DNA from: Cinclus cinclus
Lineage: Eukaryota; Chordata; Aves; Passeriformes; Cinclidae
Reading direction: 5' to 3'
DNA: 64,000 nucleotides
Assembly (NCBI RefSeq): GCF_963662255.1
Contig: NW_026912062.1
Location: 62,001-126,000, forward strand
How positions within the stretch are numbered: position 1 is the stretch's first letter; each line of letters begins with the position of its first letter. Below are positions 35,001-46,384 of the stretch, in pieces. The position numbers and the translations under genes are program-made. The notes under the pieces were generated by a model, which was not told the origin of the DNA, did no database searches, and worked only from the letters and a program-made list of their open reading frames with translations.

Positions 35001-36485
35001 GACATCTGCATTGTGGTTTCTTGAGTTTGGCTTCTTGCGGAAAAGTGCCTCCTTTCAAAGCCAACTTGCCTAACTTGCCTGCGGCCCATGCGGGGTTTTT
35101 GCCTCCAAAAATTCCATAAGGACGAGGATTTCTCCCAGACCAAAGCTGCCCCCTCCTCCAAACCTGGCTGCCATCGGAGGCCCAAACGCGCCCTACAAAA
35201 TGACATCTGCATTGTGGTTTCTTGAGTTTGGCTTCTTGCGGAAAAGTGCCTCCTTTCAAAGCCAACTTGCCTAACTTGCCTGCGGCCCATGCGGGGTTTT
35301 TGCCTACAAAAATTCCATAAGGACGAGGATTTCTCCCAGACCAAATCTGCCCGCTCCTCCAAACCTGGCTGCCATCAGAGGCCCAAACGCGCCCCACAAA
35401 ATGACATCTGCCAAGTGGGCTCTTGAGTTTGGCTTCTTGGGGAAAAGTGCCTCCTTTCGGAGCCAACTTGCCTAACTTGCCTGCGGCCCGTCCTGGGCTT
35501 TTGCCTACAAAAATTCCAGAAGGACGAGGATTTCTCCCAGGCCAAAGCTGCCCCCTCCTCCAAACCTGGCTGCCATCGGAGGCCCAAACGTGCCCTACAA
35601 AATGACACCTGCCAAGTGGGCTCTTGAGTTTGGCTTCTTGGGGAAAAGTGACTCCTTTCAAAGCCAACTTGCCTGCGGCCCATGCGGGGTTTTTGCCTAC
35701 AAATATTCCATAAGGACAAGGATTTCTCCCAGACCAAAGCTGCCCCCTCCTCCAAACCTGGCTGCCATCGGAGGCCCAAACGCGCCCTACAAAATGACAT
35801 CTGCCAAGTGGGCTCTTGAGTTTGGGTTCTTGGGGAAAAGTGCTTCCATTCGGAGCCAAAATGCCTAACTTGCCTGCGGCCCGTCCTGGGCTTTTGAGTA
35901 CAAAAATTCCAGAAGGATGAGGATTTCTCCCAGACCAAAGCTGCCCCCTCCTCCAAACCTGGCTGCCATCAGAGGCCCAAACGCGCCCTAAAAAAAGACA
36001 TCTGCATTGTGGGTTCTTGAGTTTGGCTTCTTGGGGAAAAGTGCCTCCTTTCAAAGCCAACTTGCCTAACTTGCCTGCGGCCCGTCCTGGGCTTTTGCCT
36101 ACAAAAATTCCATAAGGACAAGGATTTCTCCCAGACCAAAGCTGCCCCCTCCTCCAAACCTGGCTGCCATCGGAGGCCCAAACGCGCCCTACAAAATGAC
36201 ATCTGCCAAGTGGGCTCTTGAGTTTGGCTTCTTGGGGAAAACTGCCTCCTTTCAAAGCCAACTTGCCTGCGGCCCGTCCTGGGCTTTTGCCTCCAAAAAT
36301 TCCATAAGGACGAGGATTTCTCCCAGACCAAAGCTGCCCCCTCCTCCCATCCTGGCTGCCATCGGTGGCCCAAACGCGCCCTACAAAATGACATCTGCCA
36401 AGTGGGCTCCTGAGTTTGGCTTCTTGGGGGAAAGTGCCTCCTTTCAAAGCCAACTTGCCTGCGGCCCGTCCTGGGCTTTTGCCTA
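29043..36485 (+). repeat. 38-mer block, 7443 bp, tandem copy 1
   Basis: It comprises 38 monomers and matches 36486-43928 at every point I compared. Private changes shared by both copies include ttgcccaacttgcc near 29791, a small deletion giving cccaaaaaccccac near 31461, gacatcggcatt near 33634, tttcaaaccaactttcc near 33685 and ccataggg near 34522. It also contains two copies of the 1.35-kb cassette, 2346 bp apart. The left boundary is the mismatch at 29042. Confidence 0.93.
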
Positions 36486-36837
36486 CAAAAATTCCATAAG
36501 GACGAGGATTTCTCCCAGACCAAAGCTGCCCCCTCCTCCAAACCTGGCTGCCATCGGAGGCCCAAACGTGCCCTACAATATGACACCTGCCAAGTGGGCT
36601 CTTGAGTTTGGCTTCTTGGGTGGAAGTGCCTCCTTTCAAAGCCAACTTGCCTGCGGCCCGTCCTGGGCTTTTGCCTACAAAAATTCCATAAGGACGAGGA
36701 TTTCTCCCAGACCAAAGCTGCCCCCTCCTCCAAACCTGGCTGCCATCGGAGGCCCAAACGCGCCCTACAAAATGACACCTGCCAAGTGGGCTCTTGAGTT
36801 TGGCTTCTTGGGGAAAAGTGCCTCCTTTCAAAGCCAA
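34477..36837 (-). other. 786-codon open frame spanning the duplication junction, judged non-coding
   Basis: This frame uses the GRVWASDGSQVWRRGQLWSG-type repeat phase and runs across the junction between the two 7443-bp copies. The equivalent frame in copy 2 is the 1240-codon one and ends differently, because the sequence beyond 44012 is different. That dependence on array rearrangement rather than selection argues against coding. Confidence 0.82.
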
Positions 36838-39800
36838 CTTGCCTAACTAGCCTGCAGCCCATTCTGGGCTTTTCCCTACAAAAATTCCATAAGGACGAGA
36901 ATTTCTCCCAGACCAAAGCTGCCCCCTCCTCCAAACCTAGCTGCCATCTGTGGCCCAAACGCGCCCTACAAAATGACATCTGCCAAGTGGGCTCCTGAGT
37001 TTGGCTTCTTGGGGAAAAGTGCCTCCATTCGGAGCCAACTTGCCCGCAGCCCGTGCTGGGCTTTAGACTACAAAAATTCCAGAAGGACGAGGATTTCTCC
37101 CAGACCAAAGCTGCCCCCTCCTCCAAACCTGGCTGCCATCAGAGGCCCAAACGCGCCCTACAAAATGACATCTGCCAAGTGGGCTCTTGAGTTTTGCTTC
37201 TTGGGGAAAAGTGCCTCCTTTCGGAGCCAACTTGCCCAACTTGCCTGCGGCCCGTCCTGGGCTTTTGCCTCCAAAAATTCCAGAAGGACGAGGATTTCTC
37301 CCAGACCAAAGCTGCCCCCTCCTCCAAACCTGGCTGACATCGGAGGCCCAAACACGCCCCACAAAATGACACCTGCATTGAGGGTTCTTGAGTTTGGCTT
37401 CCTGGAGAAAAGTTCCTCCTTTCGGAGTCAACTTGCCTGCGGCCCATGCAGGGCTTTTGCCTACAAAAATTCCAGAAGGACGAGGATTTCTCCCAGACCA
37501 AAGCTGCCCCCTCCTCCAAACCTGGCTGCCATCGGAGGCCCAAACGTGCCCTACAAAATGACACCTGCCAAGTGGGCTCTTGAGTTTGGCTTCTTGGGTG
37601 GAAGTGCCTCCTTTCAAAGCCAACTTGCCTGCGGCCCGTCCTGGGCTTTTGCCTACAAAAATTCCATAAGGACGAGGATTTCTCCCAGGCCAAAGCTGCC
37701 CCCTCCTCCAAACCTGGCTGCCATCGGAGGCCCAAACGCGCCCTACAAAATGACACCTGCCAAGTGGGCTCTTGAGTTTGGTTTCTTGGGGAAAAGTGAC
37801 TCCTTTCAAAACCAACTTGCCTGCGTCCCGTCCCGGGCTTTTGCTACAAAAATTCCAGAAGGACGAGGATTCCTCCCAGACCAAAGCTGCCCCCTCCTCC
37901 AAACCTGGCTGCCATCGGAGGCCCAAACGCGCCCTACAAAATGACACCTGCCAAGTGGGCTCTTGAGTTTGGCTTCTTGGGGGAAAGTGCCTCCATTCAA
38001 AGCCAACTTGCCTGCGGCCCGTCCTGGGCTTGTGCCTACAAAAATTCCATAAGGACGAGGATTTCTCCCAGACCAAAGCTGCCCCCTCCTCCAAACCTGG
38101 CTGCCATCGGAGGCCCAAACGCGCCCTACAAAATGACATCTGCCAAGTGGGCTCTTGAGTTTGGGTTCTTGGGGAAAAGTGCTTCCTTTCGGAGCCAAAA
38201 TGCCTAACTTGCCTGCGGCCCGTTCTGGGCTTTTGAGTACAAAAATTCCAGAAGGATGAGGATTTCTCCCAGACCAAAGCTGCCCCCTCCTCCAAACCTG
38301 GCTGCCATCAGAGGCCCAAACGCGCCCTACAAAAGGACACCTGCATTGTGGGTTCTTGAGTTTGGCTTCTTGGGGAAAAGTGCCTCCTTTCAAAGCCAAC
38401 TTGCCTAACTTGCCTGCGGCCCGTCCTGGGCTTTTGCCTACAAAAATTCCATAAGGACAAGGATTTCTCCCCGACCAAAGCTGCCCCCTCCTCCAAACCT
38501 GGCTGCCATCGGAGGCCCAAACGTGCCCTACAAAATGACATCTGCCAAGTGGGCTCTTGAGTTTGGCTTCTTGGGTGGAAGTGCCTCCTTTCAAAGCCAA
38601 CTTGCCTGCGGCCCGTCCTGGGCTTTTGCCTCCAAAAATTCCATAAGGACGAGGATTTCTCCCAGACCAAAGCTGCCCCCTCCTCCAAACCTGGCTGCCA
38701 TCGGAGGCCCAAACGCGCCCCACAAAATGACACCTGCATTGAGGGTTCTTGAGTTTGGCTTCCTGGGGAAAAGTGCCTCCTTTCGGAGTCAACTTGCCTG
38801 CGGCCCATGCAGGGCTTTTGCCTACAAAAATTCCATAAGGACGAGGATTTCTCCCAGACCAAAGCTGCCCCCTCCTCCAAACCTGGCTGCCATCGGAGGC
38901 CCAAAAACCCCACAAAATGACATCTGCATTGAGGGTTCTTGAGTTTGGCTTCTTGGGGAAAAGTGCCTCCTTTCGGAGCCAACTTGCCTAACTTGCCTGC
39001 GGCCGGTCCTGGGCTTTTGCCTACAAAAATTCCATAAGGACGAGGATTTCTCCCAGACCAAAGCTGCCCCCTCCTCCAAACCTGGCTGCCATCGGAAGCC
39101 CAAACGTGCCCTACAAAATGACATCTGCCAAGTGGGCTCTTGAGTTTGGCTTCTTGGGTGGAAGTACCTCCTTTCAAAGCCAACTTGCCTGCGGCCCGTC
39201 CTGGGCTTTTGCCTACAAAAATTCCATAAGGACGAGGATTTCTCCCAGACCAAAGCTGCCCCCTCCTCCAAACCTGGCTGCCATCGGAGGCCCAAACGCG
39301 CCCTACAAAATGACATCTGCCAAGTGGGCTCCTGAGTTTGGCTTCTTGGGGAAAAGTGCCTCCTTTCAAAGCCAACTTGCCTAACTAGCCTGCGGCCCGT
39401 GCTGGGCTTTAGACTACAAAAATTCCAGAAGGACGAGGATTTCTCCCAGACCAAAGCTGCCCCCTCCTCCAAACCTGGCTGCCATCAGAGGCCCAAACGC
39501 GCCCTACAAAATGACATCTGCCAAGTGGGCTCTTGAGTTTTGCTTCTTGGGGAAAAGTGCCTCCTTTCGGAGCCAACTTGCCTAACTTGCCTGCGGCCCG
39601 TCCTGGGCTTTTTCCTCCAAAAATTCCAGAAGGACGAGGATTTCTCCCAGACCAAAGCTGCCCCCTCCTCCAAACCTGGCTGACATCGGAGGCCCAAACG
39701 CGCCCCACAAAATGACACCTGCATTGAGGGTTCTTGAGTTTGGCTTCCTGGAGAAAAGTGCCTCCTTTCGGAGTCAACTTGCCTGCGGCCCATGCAGGGC

Positions 39801-42800
39801 TTTTGCCTACAAAAATTCCAGAAGGACGAGGATTTCTCCCAGACCAAAGCTGCCCCCTCCTCCAAACCTGGCTGCCATCGGAGGCCCAAACGTGCCCTAC
39901 AAAATGACACCTGCCAAGTGGGCTCTTGAGTTTGGCTTCTTGGGTGGAAGTGCCTCCTTTCAAAGCCAACTTGCCTGCGGCCCGTCCTGGGCTTTTGCCT
40001 ACAAAAATTCCATAAGGACGAGGATTTCTCCCAGGCCAAAGCTGCCCCCTCCTCCAAACCTGGCTGCCATCGGAGGCCCAAACGCGCCCTACAAAATGAC
40101 ACCTGCCAAGTGGGCTCTTGAGTTTGGTTTCTTGGGGAAAAGTGACTCCTTTCAAAACCAACTTGCCTGCGTCCCATCCCGGGCTTTTGCTACAAAAATT
40201 CCAGAAGGACGAGGATTCCTCCCAGACCAAAGCTGCCCCCTCCTCCAAACCTGGCTGCCATCGGAGGCCCAAACGCGCCCTACAAAATGACACCTGCCAA
40301 GTGGGCTCTTGAGTTTGGCTTCTTGGGGGAAAGTGCCTCCTTTCAAAGCCAACTTGCCTGCGGCCCGTCCTGGGCTTGTGCCAACAAAAATTCCATAAGG
40401 ACGAGGATTTCTCCCAGAACAAAGCTGCCCCCTCATCCAAACCTGGCTGCCATCGGAGGCCCAAACGCGCCCTACAAAATGACATCTGCCAAGTGGGCTC
40501 TTGAGTTTGGGTTCTTGGGGAAAAGTGCTTCCTTTCGGAGCCAAAATGCCTAACTTGCCTGCGGCCCGTCCTGGGCTTTTGAGTACAAAAATTCCAGAAG
40601 GATGAGGATTTCTCCCAGACCAAAGCTGCCCCCTCCTCCAAACCTGGCTGCCATCAGAGGCCCAAACGCGCCCTACAAAAGGACACCTGCATTGTGGGTT
40701 CTTGAGTTTGGCTTCTTGGGGAAAAGTGCCTCCTTTCAAAGCCAACTTGCCTGCGGCCCATGCGGGGTTTTTGCCTACAAAAATTCCATAAGGACAAGGA
40801 TTTCTCCCAGACCAAAGCTGCCCCCTCCTCCAAACCTGGCTGCCATCGGAGGCCCAAACGCGCCCTACAAAATGACATCTGCCAAGTGGGCTCTTGAGTT
40901 TGGGTTCTTGGGGAAAAGTGCTTCCTTTCGGAGCCAAAATGCCTAACTTGCCTGCGGCCCGTCCTGGGCTTTTGCCTACAAAAATTCCAGAAGGATGAGA
41001 ATTTCTCCCAGACCAAAGCTGCCCCCTCCTCCAAACCTGGCTGCCATCAGAGGCCCAAACGCGCCCTAAAAAAGGACATCGGCATTGTGGGTTCTTGAGT
41101 TTGGCTTCTTGGGGAAAAGTGCCTCCTTTCAAACCAACTTTCCTAACTTGCCTGCGGCCAGTCCTGGGCTTTTGCCTACAAAAATTCCATAACGACAAGG
41201 ATTTCTCCCAGACCAAAGCTGCCCCCTCCTCCAAACCTGGCTGCCATCGCAGGCCCAAACGCGCCCTACAAAATGACATCTGCCAAGTGGGCTCTTGAGT
41301 TTGGCTTCTTGGGGAAAACTGCCTCCTTTCAAAGCCAACTTGCCTGCGGCCCGTCCTGGGCTTTTGCCTCCAAAAATTCCATAAGGACGAGGATTTCTCC
41401 CAGACCAAAGCTGCCCCCTCCTCCAAACCTGGCTGCCATCGGAGGCCCAAACGCGCCCTACAAAATGACATCTGCCAAGTGGGCTCTTGAGTTTGGCTTC
41501 TTGGGTGGAAGTACCTCCTTTCAAAGCCAACTTGCCTGCGGCCCGTCCTGGGCTTTTGCCTACAAAAATTCCATAAGGACGAGGATTTCTCCCAGACCAA
41601 AGCTGCCCCCTCCTCCAAACCTGGCTGCCATCGGAGGCCCAAACGCGCCCTACAAAATGACATCTGCCAAGTGGGCTCCTGAGTTTGGCTTCTTGGGGGA
41701 AAGTGCCTCCTTTCAAAGCCAACATGCCTGCAGCCCGTGCTGGGCTTTAGACTACAAAAATTCCATAAGGACGAGGATTTCTCCCAGACCAAAGCTGCCC
41801 CCTCCTCCAAACCTGGCTGCCATCGGAGGCCCAAACGCGCCCCACAAAATGACATCTGCATTGAGGGTTCTTGAGTTTGGCTTCTTGGGGAAAAGTGCCT
41901 CCTTTCAGAGCCAACTTGCCTAACTTGCCTGCGGCCCGTCCTGGGCTTTTGCTACAAAAATTCCATAGGGACGAGGATTTCTCCCAGACCAAAGCTGCCC
42001 CCTCCTCCAAACCTGGCTGCCATCGGAGGCCCAAACGCTCCCTACAAAATGACATCTGCATTGTGGTTTCTTGAGTTTGGCTTCTTGGGGAAAAGTGCCT
42101 CCTTTCAAAGCCAACTTGCCTAACTTGCCTGCGGCCCATGCGGGGTTTTTGCCTACAAAAATTCCATAAGGACGAGGATTTCTCCCAGACCAAAGCTGCC
42201 CCCTCCTCCAAACCTGGCTGCCATCGGAGGCCCAAACGCGCCCTACAAAATGACACCTGCCAAGTGGGCTCTTGAGTTTGGCTTCTTGGGGAAAAGTGCC
42301 TCCTTTCGGAGTCAACTTGCCTGCGGCCCATGCAGGGCTTTTGCCTACAAAAATTCCATAAGGACGAGGATTTCTCCCAGACCAAAGCTGCCCCCTCCTC
42401 CAAACCTGGCTGCCATCGGAGGCCCAAACGCGCCCTACAAAATGACATCTGCATTGTGGTTTCTTGAGTTTGGCTTCTTGCGGAAAAGTGCCTCCTTTCA
42501 AAGCCAACTTGCCTAACTTGCCTGCGGCCCATGCGGGGTTTTTGCCTCCAAAAATTCCATAAGGACGAGGATTTCTCCCAGACCAAAGCTGCCCCCTCCT
42601 CCAAACCTGGCTGCCATCGGAGGCCCAAACGCGCCCTACAAAATGACATCTGCATTGTGGTTTCTTGAGTTTGGCTTCTTGCGGAAAAGTGCCTCCTTTC
42701 AAAGCCAACTTGCCTAACTTGCCTGCGGCCCATGCGGGGTTTTTGCCTACAAAAATTCCATAAGGACGAGGATTTCTCCCAGACCAAATCTGCCCGCTCC

Positions 42801-43928
42801 TCCAAACCTGGCTGCCATCAGAGGCCCAAACGCGCCCCACAAAATGACATCTGCCAAGTGGGCTCTTGAGTTTGGCTTCTTGGGGAAAAGTGCCTCCTTT
42901 CGGAGCCAACTTGCCTAACTTGCCTGCGGCCCGTCCTGGGCTTTTGCCTACAAAAATTCCAGAAGGACGAGGATTTCTCCCAGGCCAAAGCTGCCCCCTC
43001 CTCCAAACCTGGCTGCCATCGGAGGCCCAAACGTGCCCTACAAAATGACACCTGCCAAGTGGGCTCTTGAGTTTGGCTTCTTGGGGAAAAGTGACTCCTT
43101 TCAAAGCCAACTTGCCTGCGGCCCATGCGGGGTTTTTGCCTACAAATATTCCATAAGGACAAGGATTTCTCCCAGACCAAAGCTGCCCCCTCCTCCAAAC
43201 CTGGCTGCCATCGGAGGCCCAAACGCGCCCTACAAAATGACATCTGCCAAGTGGGCTCTTGAGTTTGGGTTCTTGGGGAAAAGTGCTTCCATTCGGAGCC
43301 AAAATGCCTAACTTGCCTGCGGCCCGTCCTGGGCTTTTGAGTACAAAAATTCCAGAAGGATGAGGATTTCTCCCAGACCAAAGCTGCCCCCTCCTCCAAA
43401 CCTGGCTGCCATCAGAGGCCCAAACGCGCCCTAAAAAAAGACATCTGCATTGTGGGTTCTTGAGTTTGGCTTCTTGGGGAAAAGTGCCTCCTTTCAAAGC
43501 CAACTTGCCTAACTTGCCTGCGGCCCGTCCTGGGCTTTTGCCTACAAAAATTCCATAAGGACAAGGATTTCTCCCAGACCAAAGCTGCCCCCTCCTCCAA
43601 ACCTGGCTGCCATCGGAGGCCCAAACGCGCCCTACAAAATGACATCTGCCAAGTGGGCTCTTGAGTTTGGCTTCTTGGGGAAAACTGCCTCCTTTCAAAG
43701 CCAACTTGCCTGCGGCCCGTCCTGGGCTTTTGCCTCCAAAAATTCCATAAGGACGAGGATTTCTCCCAGACCAAAGCTGCCCCCTCCTCCCATCCTGGCT
43801 GCCATCGGTGGCCCAAACGCGCCCTACAAAATGACATCTGCCAAGTGGGCTCCTGAGTTTGGCTTCTTGGGGGAAAGTGCCTCCTTTCAAAGCCAACTTG
43901 CCTGCGGCCCGTCCTGGGCTTTTGCCTA
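36486..43928 (+). repeat. 38-mer block, 7443 bp, tandem copy 2
   Basis: It is directly adjacent to copy 1 with no intervening base. Identity continues about 83 bp past the repeat end (36486-36568 against 43929-44011) and stops at 36569/44012, where T is paired with C. Every private variant of copy 1 checked is present 7443 bp later. I compared landmarks, many full lines and the conceptual translations, not every base. Confidence 0.93.
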
Positions 43929-45642
43929 CAAAAATTCCATAAGGACGAGGATTTCTCCCAGACCAAAGCTGCCCCCTCCTCCAAACCTGGCTGCCATCGG
44001 AGGCCCAAACGCGCCCTACAAAATGACATCTGCCAAGTGGGCTCTTGAGTTTGGCTTCTTGGGGAAAACTGCCTCCTTTCAAAGCCAACTTGCCTGCGGC
44101 CCATCCTGGGTTTTTGCCTCCAAAAATTCCATAAGGACGAGGATTTCTCCCAGACCAAAGCTGCCCCCTCCTCCAAACCTGGCTGCCATCGGAGGCCCAA
44201 ACGCGCCCTACAAAATGACATCTGCCAAGTGGGCTCTTGAGTTTGGCTTCTTGGGGAAAACTGCCTCCTTTCAAAGCCAACTTGCCTGCGGCCCGTCCTG
44301 GGCTTTTGCCTCCAAAAATTCCATAAGGACGAGGATTTCTCCCAGACCAAAGCTGCCCCCTCCTCCAAACCTGGCTGCCATCGGAGGCCCAAACGCGCCC
44401 CACAAAATGACATCTGCATTGAGGGTTCTTGAGCTTGGCTTCTTGGGGAAAAGTGCCTCCTTTCGGAGCCAACTTGCCTAACTTGCCTGCGGCCCGTCCT
44501 GGGCTTTTGCCTACAAAAATTCCATAAGGACGAGGATTTCTCCCAGACCAAAGCTGCCCCCTCCTCCAAACCTGGCTGCCATCGGAGGCCCAAACGCGCC
44601 CTACAAAATGACATCTGCATTGTGGTTTCTTGAGTTTGGCTTCTTGCGGAAAAGTGCCTCCTTTCAAAGCCAACTTGCCTAACTTGCCTGCGGCCCATGC
44701 GGGGTTTTTGCCTACAAAAATTCCATAAGGACGAGGATTTCTCCCAGACCAAAGCTGCCCCCTCCTCCAAACCTGGCTGCCATCGGAGGCCCAAACGCGC
44801 CCTACAAAATGACACCTGCCAAGTGGGCTCTTGAGTTTGGCTTCTTGGGGAAAACTGCCTCCTTTCAAAACCAACTTGCCTGCGTCCCGTCCCGGGCTTT
44901 TGCTAAAAAAATTCCATAAGGACGAGGATTCCTCCCAGACCAAAGCTGCCCCCTCCTCCAAACCTGGCTGCCATCGGAGGCCCAAACGCGCCCTACAAAA
45001 TGACATCTGCCAAGTGGGCTCTTGAGTTTGGCTTTCTGGGGAAAAGTGCCTCCTTTCGGAGTCAACTTGCCTGCGGCCCATGCAGGGCTTTTGCCTACAA
45101 AAATTCCATAAGGACGAGGATTTCTCCCAGACCAAAGCTGCCCCCTCCTCCAAACCTGGCTGCCATCGGAGGCCCAAACGCGCCCTAGAAAATGACATCT
45201 GCCAAGTGGGCTCTTGAGTTTGGCTTCTTGGGTGGAAGTACCTCCTTTCAAAGCCAACTTGCCTGCGGCCCGTCCTGGGCTTTTGCCTCCAAAAATTCCA
45301 TAAGGACGAGGATTTCTCCCAGACCAAAGCTGCCCCCTCCTCCAAACCTGGCTGCCATCGGAGGACCAAACGCGCCCCACAAAATGACACCTGCATTGAG
45401 GGTTCTTGAGTTTGGCTTCCTGGGGAAAAGTGCCTCCTTTCGGAGTCAACCTGCCTGCGGCCCATGCAGGGCTTTTGCCTACAAAAAATTCCATAAGGAC
45501 GAGGATTTCTCCCAGACCAAAGCTGCCCCCTCCTCCAAACCTGGCTGCCATCGGAGGCCCAAACGCGCCCTACAAAATGACATCTGCCAAGTGGGCTCTT
45601 GAGTTTGGCTTCTTGCGGAAAAGTGCCTCCTTTCAAAGCCAA
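41920..45642 (-). other. Longest open frame (1240 codons), judged non-coding
   Basis: The frame is a string of 64- and 67-residue repeats with cores such as GRVWASDGSQVWRRGQLWSG and a switch to a second repeat phase (LRWQPGLEEGAALVWEK) for part of its length, caused by frame-shifting monomers. It starts at TTG, not ATG. It exists because 192 and 201 are divisible by three and the monomer has few minus-strand stops. No signal peptide, transmembrane segment or known domain is visible, and variants between repeats change residues freely, with no synonymous bias that I can see. I regard it as a by-product of the satellite. Confidence 0.85.
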
Positions 45643-46384
45643 CTTGCCTAGCTATCCTGCGGCCCGTGCTGGGCTTTAGACTACAAAAATTCCATAAGGA
45701 CGAGGATTTCTCCCAGACCAAAGCTGCCCCCTCCTCCAAACCTGGCTGCCATCAGAGGCCCAAACGCGCCCCACTAAATGACATCTGCATTGAGGGTTCT
45801 TGAGTTTGGCTTCTTGGGGAAAAGTGCCTCCTTTCGGAGCCAACTTGCCTAACTTGCCTGCGGCCCGTCCTGGGCTTTTGCCTCCAAAAATTCCAGAAGG
45901 ACGAGGATTTCTCCCAGGCCAAAGCTGCCCCCTCCTCCAAACCTGGCTGCCATCGGAGGCCCAAACGTGCCCTACAAAATGACATCTGCATTGTGGGCTC
46001 TTGAGTTTGGCTTCTTGGGGAAAACTGCCTCCTTTCGGAGTCAAAATGCCTGCGGCCCATGCAGGGCTTTTGCCGACAAAAATTCCATAAGGACGAGGAT
46101 TTCTCCCAGACCAAAGCTGCCCCCTCCTCCAAACCTGGCTGCCATCGGAGGCCCAAACGCGCCCTACAAAATGACACCTGCCAAGTGGGCTCTTGAGTTT
46201 GGCTTCTTGGGGGAAAGTGCCTCCTTTCAAATCCAACTTGCCTGCAGCCCGTCCTGGACTTTTGAGTACAAAAATTCCATAAGGACGAGGATTTCTCCCA
46301 GACCAAAGCTGCCCCCTCCTCCAAACCTGGCTGCCATCGGAGGCCCAAACGCGCCCTACAAAATGACATCTGCCAAGTGGGCTC
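43929..46384 (+). repeat. Mosaic segment with ggaaaactgcc monomers
   Basis: Several consecutive 192-bp monomers carry the ggggaaaactgcctcc allele and gcctccaaaa. A monomer near 45481 has an extra A (acaaaaaattcc), and one near 45771 has cccactaaatgac. The latter two changes recur at offsets of 10132 and 11705 bp (55903 and 57476 for the second). No gene is visible. Confidence 0.78.

Noticed and set aside
41920..45642. A giant repetitive protein gene on the minus strand (1240 codons)
   Set aside because: It starts at TTG, has no recognisable domain, and is one of several simultaneously open frames. Its repeat phase switches part-way because of 1-bp monomer changes, and its ends follow array rearrangements. 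Monomer lengths divisible by three explain its existence.
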